From Macrostomum hystrix (Eukaryota > Platyhelminthes > Macrostomidae), in NCBI GenBank assembly GCA_950097015.1, contig CATNEN010000001.1, positions 12,794,001-12,858,000 on the forward strand: a stretch of 64,000 nt of DNA. Direction: 5' to 3'. Positions within the stretch are counted from its first letter, which is position 1, and every line of letters begins with the position of its first letter. Position numbers and translations under genes: made by a program. This document shows, piece by piece, positions 1 to 9,610 of the stretch. Below the pieces are notes generated by a model. That model made no database searches. It saw nothing but the letters and a program-made list of their open reading frames with translations, and had not been told where the DNA came from.

Positions 1-870
1 GCTGAAAGAATGTCCCTTAGGAATAACAATTAAAAGCCGCTGCGCGGGGTACTTTTCAGAAATGCCGGTCGCGCTGCTGCAGGCCGTCGTTCTCGCGGGA
101 GGGATTCGGGCAAAAAATGAGGAGAGGAGATGGGAGTTTAGCTGCAACTTGGCAAAGGGGCCAAGACGCGGTGTGAGCGCGAAGCTCAATTTAGAGGCTC
201 ACCTAAAGAGGTGGCTTGCACCCTTGAGGCAATGTACAATTACGGAGGCAATCTACTAAGCAGGCAATGGGCCTGCGACTGCTGGTTTGAGCTTAAAGCT
301 CGAGGGTCGGAGCCCTAAGCTAGAGGAAATTGACTCCGGATGAGCGCGGGCTCAGCTTCGGGTGTCCGAAGGCTGCCCGCAGACTCAGAGTAGGAGCGGG
401 GTCGCTCGCGGAGGTTCCGGGAGGAGAGTAGCTTCCAAAAGGGGAGAGATTGTGGAGCTTCTAAAGTGGGGGCAGCGCATTATTCCTTAAATAGGCGCCG
501 CCAACCTCACATTCATCAAAATAACCCACATTCTCGCCGGCCTGTCAACGAGGAATCGAGTCGGCATTACGCCACCCCGATTTCCCACTGAACCGGCGGC
601 GAGAAACGCCAGATGCCCCACTAGGAGCTTCTGCCGACAGTCTGCCAAATGATTGCGATTCCGCCAGGACAATGGGAAGCGCAGGCGCCGACCTGCCTAC
701 GGTGACATTACATGTATGTAAAGGGGGAAAGGTCATATAATTGAGCTCGGCTCGGATTACAATAAAGAAGTGAGGACATGAAGAATTATTGCTCACTCGT
801 GACGCATGAGTGATTCCCAATATCTGATCGCGGTTTGGTGGGGAATTATGACCTAAAATAGTTCATACAG
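1..870. repeat. Inter-module spacer, copy 1 (right part)
   Basis: Noncoding spacer downstream of the minus-strand ankyrin gene. It matches 14763-15632 almost base for base, with roughly 1.5% substitutions by eye. The window opens inside it. It is GC-richer than the flanking satellites and contains no tandem repeat. The small ORFs on both strands are short and show no family resemblance. The terminal exon of the ankyrin gene probably lies at its right edge, so part of it may be the 3' UTR of that gene. I do not recognise it as rRNA, tRNA or a known transposon. Confidence 0.7.
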
Positions 871-887
871 TAAGCTATGGGCCGCGA

Positions 888-2380
888 TCAGTCATTCCTA
901 CAGCAGGGGACAAGACAGATCCAGGGAGAGGGGATCGATGGCTACTTAATTCACCACCGCCCCAGGCCCGGCCCTAAGATTAATGATCTTGTTTTGTGGC
1001 CAGCTGCTGGTTGGGTCGCGATTATTGATTGTCTAAAATTTCGAAAAAATTGGCTAGCTCACACCCACCACTCGATTCTCGAAGTACACTCCACCTCAAA
1101 AATACTATTACTGTATAAAGGACCCACCTCTTTGTCTGGTTCTCCAGCAGCCGCAGCACCTGCTGATGTCCCAGCTGCTCCGCCACCTGCGCGCACGTCT
1201 GGCCCCGACTGTCCCGATGACTCGCATCCGCTCCTCTGTCCATCAGAGTCTTGGCTGCTCGCACGTGACCCGCCTCACAAGCTCGCGACAGAGCTGTCCG
1301 ACCCTGACTGTCTTCAGCTCGCACTGACGCACCGAGATCCACCAGCCTCTCAATGAGCTCGTGATGACCTACATCAGCTGCCAGCATGAGAGCAGTGGCT
1401 CCTGTGCTGTCGGGCACATCGACATATTCTCTGCTGAATCGCTCGTCACGGAGGAGTGTGACAGCCAGTGCGACATGGCCATGGGAGATGGAGACACAGA
1501 GCAGCTGTGTGATCTGAGCTGGCTGCATTCGAGACAGAGTCTGGCTGAGAACATCGTTCCTGCCCTCAATGGCCATCGAGGCGGTGAAGCTGAGGACTTG
1601 GATGGACTGGAAGAGCCACTCGGGCTGAAGTCCAAGCTCCTTGACGACATTTTCACGGAGATAAGAGCAAGCCGCGACTGCACAGACATAACGAAAATCT
1701 TGGTCAGCATCTGTCCCCAAGAAAAATTTGACCACTTTCAACTGACCACATCTTGCAGCCCATTCGGCAGCCTCCTTGCAGCACTGATCTCTCAGTGTTT
1801 GGTCAGCAATTTTCGGCACCAAAAATTTGACCACTTCCAACTGACCCTTACTTGCCGCAGATTTCGCAGCCTCCTTGCAGCACTGATCTCTCAGTGTTTG
1901 GTCAGCAATTGTCGGCACCAAAAATTTGACCACTTCCCACTGACCATTGATTGCAGCAGATGCCGCAGCCTCCTTGCAGTACCCATCTCTCAGAGTTTGG
2001 TCAGCAATTGTCGGCACCAAAAATTTGACCACTTCCAACTGACCACTTCTTGCAGCAGGTCTCGCAGCATCCTTGCAGCACTGATCTCTCAGAGTTTGGT
2101 CAGCAATTGCCGGCACCAAAAATTTGACCACTTCCAACTGACCATTGATTGCAGCAGATTCCGCAGCCTCCTTGCAGCACTGATCTCTCAGTGTTTGGTC
2201 CGCAACTGTCTGCACCAGAAGTTTCACAATTTCCCAGTGACGGTGATTCGCAGCAAGACGCCAATGCACATTACACAGTCCATCTCTTCTGGAGCTGCTT
2301 TTGATTGATTTTAAGTGATTTCGAACTTCGGTTTCCAGCCCCTCTGCTACAGCTCGCTCAAAGCTGATTTTCTGTCCCAT
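888..2380 (-). CDS. Ankyrin-repeat protein, copy 1 (5 degenerate repeats)
   Basis: Main exon 2380-1128, starting ATG at 2380 (MGQK...). Residues 1-60 form an N-terminal cap that already ends like an ankyrin helix pair. Residues 61-225 are five 33-residue repeats of the type DQTLRDQCCKEAAESAA...GQLEVVKFLV. These fit the ankyrin fold (AA.xxGxxEVVKxLV) but lack the TPLH motif. After a linker, residues 324-418 are three canonical ankyrin repeats (GATALMLAADVGHHELIERLVDLGA and onward). The exon ends at donor GAG|GTGGGT (copy 2 has GTGAGT). A good acceptor with a pyrimidine tract at 898-899 would add Asn-Asp-stop (888-890), giving 420 residues. Reading through the donor instead gives 34 unrelated residues. 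Ankyrin proteins mediate protein binding; the partner is unknown. No signal peptide or membrane segment is visible. The gene lies downstream of a nucleotidyltransferase gene on the same strand. Confidence 0.75.
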
Positions 2381-2475
2381 TTGTATGTTGCTTGGAGTTT
2401 TTAGAAACCTTCTTGACTTTCTTGATCTCTGAAAGTTTGATAAAAAAACTAATTAAAAAGGTCATAAAAATTATC

Positions 2476-2851
2476 ATGTGGATGGGATCAGCTGTGGATG
2501 GGATCAGCTGTGGATGGGATCAGCTGTGGATGGGATCAGCTGTGGATGGGATCAGCTGTGGATGGGATCAGCTGTGGATAGGATCAGCCGTGGATGGTAT
2601 CAGCTGTGGATGGGATCAGCTGTGGATAGGATCAGCTGTGGATGGGATCAGCTGTGGATGGGATCAGCTGTGGATAGGATCAGCTGTGGATGGGATCAGC
2701 TGTGGATGGGATCAGCTGTGGATGGGATCAGCTGTGGATGGGATCAGCTGTGGATGGGATCAGCTGTGGATGGGATCAGCATTGGATGGGATCAGCTGTG
2801 GATGGGATCAGCCGTGGATGGTATCAGCTGTGGATGGGATCAGCTGTGGAT
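2476..2851. repeat. 16-bp satellite GATGGGATCAGCTGTG, array 1
   Basis: About 23 head-to-tail copies of a 16-bp monomer, with variants such as GGATAGG and GCCGTGG. Every standard monomer carries the E-box CAGCTG. It lies just upstream of ankyrin gene copy 1. In units 2 and 3 about 215 bp of ordinary sequence separates gene and array. Here that segment is missing and the array starts at once after ...ATTATCATG. The long reading frames across it result from three 16-bp monomers making a 48-bp period. Confidence 0.95.
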
Positions 2852-4330
2852 GATTAAATGCCCGTAGTGGGACTTTAATCCATCAGAATTTACTCCTGAA
2901 TGGGCTGTTTAAAAAACGGATAGAAGATTAGCTTAAGATAGGATTTTTTGTATACATGTGGGATCAGTCGGATCAGTCTTTTCAGCTTGGTCAGTCGGAG
3001 GGCGGACAGTCGGAGGGCGGGTTGTTGTCTTGCAGACGATGAAAATCAAGCTTTGTTCTGCGGAGGCGAAAGTACAAAGCTGTAAAAGTGCAAAGCCCAT
3101 CAGGCCAGAGCTACTCACCCGCAGCTGGAATTGAGCTCAGTGGCAGGCAGTTCTCAGCCTTCGTGAAACTCGGCAGCAGGTCGGCCCGCAGGAAATGTCT
3201 TCAGTTGAAGGCTCTGTTGAGTTTTCAGCTGCATTCATAGCCTGTGCCTGCCAAGCGGGTTTGGTGTGGCGGTCAGGCGGCATCTCATCTATGCTGCTAA
3301 ATATTTGCTGGCCCACAGTTGACCGGAAGCCAGCAGTGCCAGGTGAATCTGAGAGATGGCAGACTGGCCGACTGGCAGACCAAAGCATGCATTGCACATC
3401 TGCTTACTGGATATGCAGCAGCTATTCTGAACAACAAGCAGGTGTAACATCTGATAAGCCACTAGGCTGTGTGTTGCTGACTGCGTGCAGCTTCAATCAG
3501 CGACCAGAATCAGCACTGACTGAACAGGGTCGCTGAGCATCCATGGATTCTGATTACGAACATTTGTCTATCTTCCAGCGATGCTTGAATCAGAGCGAAA
3601 ATTAACAGCGAAGTTGTGCTAAACTGCAGTGGCATTTGTCACGCAGAAGCAATTAGATCGCTCAGAAAGAAAGCTCAGAGAATGCTCGAGCAATCTGAGT
3701 CACTTCTACTGTTTATTTAAACAAAAATACTCAGCCGAAAAATATGTACAAGATATCTGCAACCCTGAGTTGAGACGTACTCAAAATCCTGTCATTGCGT
3801 ACTTTAGTCTGGGAAACTAGGCAATTCATATCTCAAATGTGTCACATCTCACAGCTCACATGCCTCACATCTCACGTCTCACCTGTTTCACATTTCACAT
3901 TTCTCATGGCACTCATTCTCTCAGACAACTCAAGCAATTCTACTCGGCCGGGTGGTTCCTGTGGGCTCTGGCACACAATTATGTGGCAATAGACACGCAG
4001 ACTCCTGCACACTCGCTCTCAGATACCGATTGCAGTAACTCACCTTAAACAGCGATGTACATCTGCACTGACCTACTCATTATAAGGCAGTGTAAACACT
4101 GACTGTGCCTTGAGGTTTGGTTCTCAAGAACGCGAATTGCACGACAAGCCTTTAATCCTTCTCTCGGTTACTGTACCCCAAAAATGGGTCAGTGGATTCG
4201 AGCTCATGACCTCGGTGTGAGAGACGGGGGTGTTGTCCGCTCTGTCACTCACGTTACAGGAAGGGAAAAAAGGGCAAAATTACTAGTGAGAAAAAGGAAA
4301 TCACGATTAGGCAGCCTATAGGCAAGCTGA
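2852..4330. other. Inter-array sequence, unit 1, no confident gene
   Basis: Ordinary sequence shared with 18598-20455 at high identity. It holds a minus-strand open stretch (3397-3137) that is discussed as a finding, short TCACATCTCAC-type repetition at 3838-3905, and a SINE-like copy at about 4040-4260. Unit 2 carries an extra GC-rich exon-like insert at 19728-20040 that is absent here. No complete gene recognised. Confidence 0.6.
4040..4262 (-). mobile_element. SINE-like dispersed element, unit 1 copy
   Basis: Read on the minus strand it has a B-box-like stretch (GAGCTCGAATCCACTGACCC). This is followed by GAGAGAAGG...GGCTTGTCGTGC and then AAGGCACAGTCAGTGTTTACACTGCC. The same order occurs at 9350-9600, 20145-20385, 32180-32320 and 49380-49650, where the best copy has GGATTCGATTCCGCGGC. 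The B-box and dispersed copies point to a tRNA-derived SINE. Ends and target-site duplications cannot be defined by eye. Confidence 0.6.
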
Positions 4331-5785
4331 TGTGCTGATTTGTCAGAGTGGATGCTGATTGGTCAGAGTGGATGCTGATTGGTCAGAGTGGATGCTGATT
4401 GGTCAGAGACGATGCTGATTGGTCAGAGAGGATGCTGATTGGTCAGAGTGGATGCTGATTGGTCAGAGAGGATGCTGATTGGTCAGAGAGGATGCTGATT
4501 GGTCAGAGTGGATGCTGATTGGTCAGAGAGGATGCTGATTGGTCAGAGAGGATGCTGATTGGTCAGAGTGGATGCTGATTGGTCAGAGTGGATGCTGATT
4601 GGTCAGAGAGGATGCTGATTGGTCAGAGTGGATGCTGATTGGTCAGAGAGGATGCTGATTGGTCAGAGTGGATGCTGATTGGTCAGAGTGGATGCTGATT
4701 GGTCAGAGTGGATGCTGATTGGTCAGAGTGGATGCTGATTGGTCAGAGTGGATGCTGATTGGTCAGAGTGGATGCTGATTGGTCAGAGTGGATGCTGATT
4801 GGTCAGAGTGGATGCTGATTGGTCAGAGAGGAAGCTGATTGGTCAGAGTGGATGCTGATTGGTCAGAGTGGATGCTGATTGGTCAGAGAGGATGCTGATT
4901 GGTCAGAGTGGATGCTGATTGGTCAGAGTGGATGCTGATTGGTCAGAGTGGATGCTGATTGGTCAGAGTGGATGCTGATTGGTCAGAGAGGATGCTGATT
5001 GGTCAGAGTGGATGCTGATTGGTCAGAGAGGATGCTGATTGGTCAGAGTGGATGCTGATTGGTCAGAGAGGATGCTGATTGGTCAGAGTGGATGCTGATT
5101 GGTCAGAGTGGATGCTGATTGGTCAGAGTGGATGCTGATTGGTCAGAGTGGATGCTGATTGGTCAGAGTGGATGCTGATTGGTCAGAGTGGATGCTGATT
5201 GGTCAGAGTGGATGCTGATTGGTCAGAGTGGATGCTGATTGGTCAGAGAGGAAGCTGATTGGTCAGAGTGGATGCTGATTGGTCAGAGTGGATGCTGATT
5301 GGTCAGAGAGGATGCTGATTGGTCAGAGTGGATGCTGATTGGTCAGAGTGGATGCTGATTGGTCAGAGTGGATGCTGATTGGTCAGAGTGGATGCTGATT
5401 GGTCAGAGAGGATGCTGATTGGTCAGAGTGGATGCTGATTGGTCAGAGTGGATGCTGATTGGTCAGAGTGGATGCTGATTGGTCAGAGAGGATGCTGATT
5501 GGTCAGAGTGGATGCTGATTGGTCAGAGTGGATGCTGATTGGTCAGAGTGGATGCTGATTGGTCAGAGTGGATGCTGATTGGTCAGAGTGGATGCCGATT
5601 GGTCAGAGTGGATGCCAATTGTTCAGAGTGGATGCTGATTGGTCAGAGTGGATGCTGATTGGTCAGAGTGGATGCTGATTGGTCAGAGTGGATGCTGATT
5701 GGTCAGAGTGGATGCTGATTGGTCAGAGTGGATGCCGATTGGTCAGAGTGGATGCCGATTGGTCAGAGTGGATGCCGATTGGTCA
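4331..5785. repeat. 20-bp satellite GCTGATTGGTCAGAGTGGAT, long array
   Basis: About 73 head-to-tail copies. Each monomer contains CTGATTGGTCAG, a perfect match to the NF-Y/CCAAT-box consensus read as CTGATTGGYYRR. Variants GAGAGGAT and GAGAGGAAG mark a higher-order period of 420 bp (21 monomers), since the rare GAGGAAG variant recurs at about 4829 and 5249. The right end decays into GCCGATTGG variants. Unit 2 has only about 16 copies at the same place (20456-20770). Confidence 0.95.
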
Positions 5786-6910
5786 AGGCACATTTCTACA
5801 GAGATTCAATGAAGATTTTTTAGACTTTAGAAGGACTTTAAAGTCTTTTAGACTTTTTAAACTGAGTAGAGCATCGCTCTGATTGAATTTCAGTGCAAAT
5901 TTATTTGTTATTGCTTAATTTTTAGACAATTTTTTTTGCTGCACCCGAACGGAACAATGCAAGCATTCAAAACTCAAGACCACGGGCCAACTTTTTGTTG
6001 CGCATCTTCTGAAACAAGAAACAAGTCGCCAGCTCTTCAGACCGTCGAGATATTCAATGTTTCTGGCCGAAGGTCCGATTTTTCCCATAAGAGCTAGTGT
6101 ATTTCATACACCCCTATACACGAATTTGCACTGCGCCTCAGTGCGGCCTTGCCAGGCCTTCAAACTTTATCAGCATGTTACCCGAATGTGCTTGCATCAT
6201 CGCCGGTCACCGAACTTTATCTAGACGGAGCTGCTGGACCTTCAACAAGTGGAACCAGCCGACTATGGAGTCCCTAAAGCGAATTTCTCTACTTTCGCTG
6301 ATCAAGCCTCGACATTGGGCGACACTCAACTACTCTACATGCTCCTCTAGTCCGTCAACCAATCAGTCACCACCACGACGACGTCAGCACCGTCAGCAGG
6401 GTGCCTCCAGCTGGCAATGGAGACCCTAAAGCGAATTTTTCTACTTTCTCTAATAAAGCCTCGATATTGGCCTAAACTCAACTATTACTTGTTTAAGGTC
6501 CAGCTGCTCCGTCTAGATAAAGGTAGGTGACCACTGAAGACGGAGATGGTCAAAGTTAAGTTTCTACTGTTAACTTTATATAATTCCGTTAAGTCTAGCT
6601 CAACTTTCGTCTACTTCCGCTAAATCTCTAAAAATTCCCTCAGCTTTCAAGCCCTGCAGCCGCTGCTTTTGCCATCAGCTGTTACCTCTGCTGAAAACAG
6701 CAAGAACTGATTCTCTAATGAACAGCAAATCTGCTCCAAAGAAAGTATGTTTAAACTGTGAAAACAGAAAAAGCAGATATATGAAATGCAGATATATACG
6801 ACATTAAATGTTAGAAATTATAAAGCGGTCCGATCAAAGTTACACCAACGTCAGACACCACAGCATGCTGCATTGTCCAGCGATGAACTGAAAGAAACGT
6901 ACCGCCACCT
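5786..6910. other. AT-rich intergenic tract, unit 1
   Basis: Begins with sequence homologous to 20771-20870 (CATTT.TACAGAGATT...). It then contains a hairpin-type element (6205-6532), a degenerate tract of GTTAACTTT/CCGTTAA motifs at about 6550-6640 that resembles 22270-22500, and a stretch at 6780-6910 homologous to the region downstream of nucleotidyltransferase gene copy 2. No gene recognised. Confidence 0.6.
6205..6532. mobile_element. MITE-like element with about 46-bp inverted ends
   Basis: 6205-6250 (GGTCACCGAACTTTATCTAG...) is nearly the exact reverse complement of 6487-6532 (...CTAGATAAAGGTAGGTGACC), with only a few mismatches over about 46 bp. The 328-bp unit has no coding capacity. 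Inside it, a segment with CCTAAAGCGAATTT.TCTACTTTC occurs twice (about 6271 and 6425). The structure fits a non-autonomous foldback or MITE element. No clear target-site duplication is visible, so an unrelated hairpin is possible. Confidence 0.55.
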
Positions 6911-7203
6911 TCAGCTTGATGACAGGCGAGGACCTCGGCAGCTGTCTTCACTAGCTGTCATGCGGCTTCGGACGGTCTCAGTCTCCGTTTCCATAGAAAC
7001 TGCATGCGATCGATTTGATTTCCTTAGTCGCTCCAGCTTCTCCCTGACACAGCGGATCTTCTCCTCATCCAGCGTCTCCATGGCGACGCGTCTCTCGTCC
7101 CTGACGGTCTCCATCTGTCGCAGGTTGATCTCCGCGTGCTCAACTTAGTCGCTGTATTGAGCCAGAGTGAGCAGCTCCTCCAAGTCCGGGTCCTCTTGCA
7201 GCT
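6911..7203 (-). pseudogene. 3' remnant of Mab-21/cGAS-like gene
   Basis: The minus strand from 7203 reads as the tail of the nucleotidyltransferase protein seen at 11120-10960 and 23120-22930 (ELQEDPDLEELLTLAQYSD, then VEHAE..LRQMETV, DERRVAMETLDEEKI). A CAA-to-TAA change creates an internal stop right after QYSD. The homology ends abruptly at 7203 against a minisatellite, so the rest of the gene is missing. Its C-terminal tail resembles that of copy 2 (...LERLRKSN.SHAVSMETE) rather than the tail of the intact copy 1 gene. Confidence 0.75.
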
Positions 7204-7493
7204 CCTGTCTCTGAGCTGGGACACCTGTCTATGAGCTGGGACACCTGTCTATGAGCTGGGACACCTGTCTATGAGCTAGGACACCTGTCTATGAGCTGGG
7301 ACACCTGTCTATGAGCTGGGACACCTGTCTATGAGCTGGGACGCCTGTCTATGAGCTGGGACACCTGTCTATGAGCTGGGACACCTGTCTATGAGCAGGG
7401 ACACCTGTCTATCAGCTGGGACACCTGTCTATGAGCTGGGACACCTGTCTATGAGCTGGGAAACCTGTCTATGAGCTGGGACACCTGTCTGCC
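7204..7493. repeat. 20-bp minisatellite TATGAGCTGGGACACCTGTC
   Basis: About 14 copies with few substitutions (CTAGGA, GACGCC, GAGCAGG, ATCAGC, GAAACC). It abuts the breakpoint of the nucleotidyltransferase remnant on its left. Confidence 0.95.
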
Positions 7494-7960
7494 TGCCGTC
7501 CGCCAGCCGCAGGTAGGTATCGAACAGTTGCACCATCATCTTCGCGGCAGCCTGGGCTTCAGTGGGCGTCGAACTGGGGAGCCGGAGTTACCAGGCTGGT
7601 CGGGTCAACCCGAGATTCGCCGGTCTGGCCATCTCCAGCGTGAGGCCGGCTTCTGCCGCACAGTGGGGGTTTCAGCAGGGCGATTCCGCTACTGGGCATC
7701 GCAACGCACTGACGGCCGCAAACGTCAGCTGCCTATCGACAGATACTCCGAGGTACTTGTCCTGGTCCTCGACCCTGAGCTCTTGGCCCGCAATAGCCAC
7801 CCAGACATTGTCTTTCCGGTCGAGACGGAAGACGCATTTCCTCTTGTTGAGGCTGAGCAGCCATTCCTCACTCCACCTGGCTAGCACGTCAGCTGCCTTC
7901 AGGACTTCACTGCTAGCTTTATTGAGTCTTCGCCGCTCACCAGACCGCCAGAACTTCCGA
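7494..7960 (-). mobile_element. Non-LTR reverse transcriptase fragment
   Basis: Minus strand, about 7950-7672: a short stretch with ADVLARWSEEWLLSLNKRKC and YLGVSVDRQLTF. This is the typical order just C-terminal to the catalytic palm of non-LTR retrotransposon reverse transcriptases (LN..KC..., YLGv..D..LtF). Only about 80 residues remain, so it is a dead fragment. The adjoining minus-strand sequence 7590-7490 (AAKMMVQLFDTYLRLADG) also looks coding-like but I could not place it. Confidence 0.6.
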
Positions 7961-8044
7961 ATCTTTGTCGGTCTTTGTGTGGTCTTCGTGCAAGAAGTCG
8001 TTACTGTAATTTGGAATAGAAGGGGTTACAGGATCGTGACTGGT
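7961..8044. other. Short linker between RT fragment and minisatellite
   Basis: Ordinary sequence with no recognisable feature. Confidence 0.5.
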
Positions 8045-8312
8045 TGGCTCTGTCTAACAGGTGACAGTCTCTGTCTAATAGGTGACAGTCTCTGTCTATC
8101 AGGTGACAGTCTCTGTCTAACAGGTGACAGTCTCTGTCTAACAGGTGACAGTCTCTGTCTAACAGGTGACAGTCTCTGTCTAACAGGTGACAGTCTCTGT
8201 CTATCTGTCTATCAGGTGACAGTCTCTGTCTAACAGGTGACAGTCTCTGTCTAACAGGTTCAGTCTCTGTCTTGCAGGTGACAGTCTCTGTCTTACAGGT
8301 GACAGTCTGAGG
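8045..8312. repeat. 21-bp minisatellite GTCTAACAGGTGACAGTCTCT
   Basis: About 12 head-to-tail copies, with variants TAATAGG, TATCAGG and CTTGCAGG. Similar CTAACAGGT words recur at 63500-63690 and in the 20-bp array at 58517-59530. Confidence 0.9.
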
Positions 8313-8329
8313 ATCCGAGGACGGCTCCT

Positions 8330-8404
8330 CAATGAGAACTGCTCAGACTGAGGGTCTGGCCCTGCTCGGCAACTGGGCGGCCTCGCGAAAGGGACAGGTG
8401 GCAG
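8330..8404 (+). pseudogene. Captured exon fragment (short copy)
   Basis: Contains GAACTGCTCAGACTGAGGGTCTGGCCCTGCTCGGCAACTGG in two halves, matching the longer exon-like insert at 19925-19990 in unit 2. It is followed at once by a GAGGGTGAGAGG array, as if a piece of exon and its adjoining intron satellite had been copied together. Confidence 0.45.
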
Positions 8405-9320
8405 AGGGGCGAGGGTGAGAGGACGGGGAAGAGGGTGAGAGGACGGGGTAGAGGGTGAGAGGACGGGGAAGAGGGTGAGAGGACGGGGAAGACGGTGAGA
8501 GGACAAGGAAGAGGGTCAGAGGACAGGGAAGAGGGTGAGAGGACGGGGAAGAGGGTCAGAGGACAGGGAAGAGGGTGAGAGGACGGGGAAGAGGGTGAGA
8601 GGACAGGGAAGAGGGTGAGAGAACGGGGAAGAGTGTGAGAGAACGGGGAAGAGGGTGAGAGGATGGGGAAGAGTGTGAGAGGACAAGGAAGAGGGTGAGA
8701 GAACAAGGAAGAGGGTCAGAGGACAGGGAAGAGGGTGAGAGGACGGGGAAGAGGGTCAGAGGACAGGGAAGAGGGTGAGAGGACGGGGAAGAGGGTGAGA
8801 GGACAGGGAAGAGGGTGAGAGAACGGGGAAGAGTGTGAGAGGACAAGGAAGAGTGTGAGAGAACGGGGAAGAGGGTGAGAAGATGGGGAAGAGTGTGAGA
8901 GGACAAGGAAGAGGGTGAGAGAACGGGGAAGAGGGTGAGAAGATGGGGAAGAGTGTGAGAGGACAAGGAAGAGGGTGAGAGAACGGGGAACAGAGTGAGA
9001 GAACGGGGAAGAGGGTGAGAGGACGGGGAACAGAGTGAGAGGACGGGGAACAGAGTGAGAGGACGGGGAAGAGGGTGAGAGGACGGGGAACAGAGTGAGA
9101 GGACGGGAAAGAGGGTGAGAGAATGGGGAAGAGGGTGAGAGGACGGGGAAGAGGGTGAGAGGACGGGGAAGAGGGTGAGAGGACGGGGAAGAGGGTGAGA
9201 GGACGGAGTAGAGGGTGAGAGGACAGGGAAGAGGGTGAGAGGACGGGGAAGAGCGTGAGAGGACAGGGAAGAAGGTGAGAGGAAGGGTAAGAGGGTGAGA
9301 GGACGGGGAAGAGGGTTAGA
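8405..9320. repeat. 20-bp minisatellite GAGGGTGAGAGGACGGGGAA
   Basis: About 46 copies with many purine-strand variants (GAACGGGG, GACAAGG, CAGAGTG). It is strongly strand-asymmetric, with purines on the plus strand. Long minus-strand reading frames rich in Pro-Ser-Leu across it are repeat artefacts. Confidence 0.95.
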
Positions 9321-9345
9321 CTCGTGAGGGTTAGATTGCACCTAT

Positions 9346-9610
9346 TTAGCTGACTCCTGAGCACTCGCAGTCAGTTACCGTTTGCAGTAAGACACCTAAA
9401 ACATGTGTGTACATCTGCACTGGCTTATTCACTGTCAGGCAGTGTACACTCTCACTGTGCCTTGGCTTTTTGGAACGCGAGTTGCACGACAAGCCCTTAA
9501 TACTTCTCTCCGTGACTGCAGGCAGAATCAAGTTTGCCGCGGATTCGAGCTCAATACCACGGTGCGAGAGTCGGGATGTTGTCAGAGGCTGATCAGCACA
9601 CAGATTCCAT
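9346..9610 (-). mobile_element. SINE-like dispersed element, second unit-1 copy
   Basis: The minus strand carries GAGCTCGAATCCGCGG, GGCTTGTCGTGC, AAGGCACAGTGAGAGTGTAC and GTGCTCAGGAGTCAGC, in the same order as the copy at 49380-49650. This is a second copy within unit 1, consistent with unit 1 containing an internal duplication of the module. Confidence 0.6.

Noticed and set aside
545-820. Small frames in the spacer conserved between units
   Set aside because: Units differ by only about 1-1.5%, so open frames survive by recency. No family motif or splice context.
877-1356. 159-residue plus-strand frame conserved at 15639-16118
   Set aside because: Mostly antisense to the ankyrin 3' exon and its intron. 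Conservation is explained by the segmental duplication.
1361-2308. 315-residue plus-strand frame, also at 16186-16800 and 28790-29128
   Set aside because: Antisense shadow of the ankyrin repeat gene. The minus frame has the ankyrin motifs and conserved ATG and splice sites.
4331-5785. CRISPR-like array of 20-bp direct repeats
   Set aside because: There are no unique spacers; repeats abut head to tail, and the DNA is eukaryotic. It is a satellite.
6097-6429. 110-residue plus-strand frame
   Set aside because: Overlaps the inverted-repeat element and has no recognisable motif. Judged noncoding.
8201-9364. Pro-Ser-Leu-rich minus-strand frames
   Set aside because: 20-bp minisatellite; all frames show the same repetitive composition.
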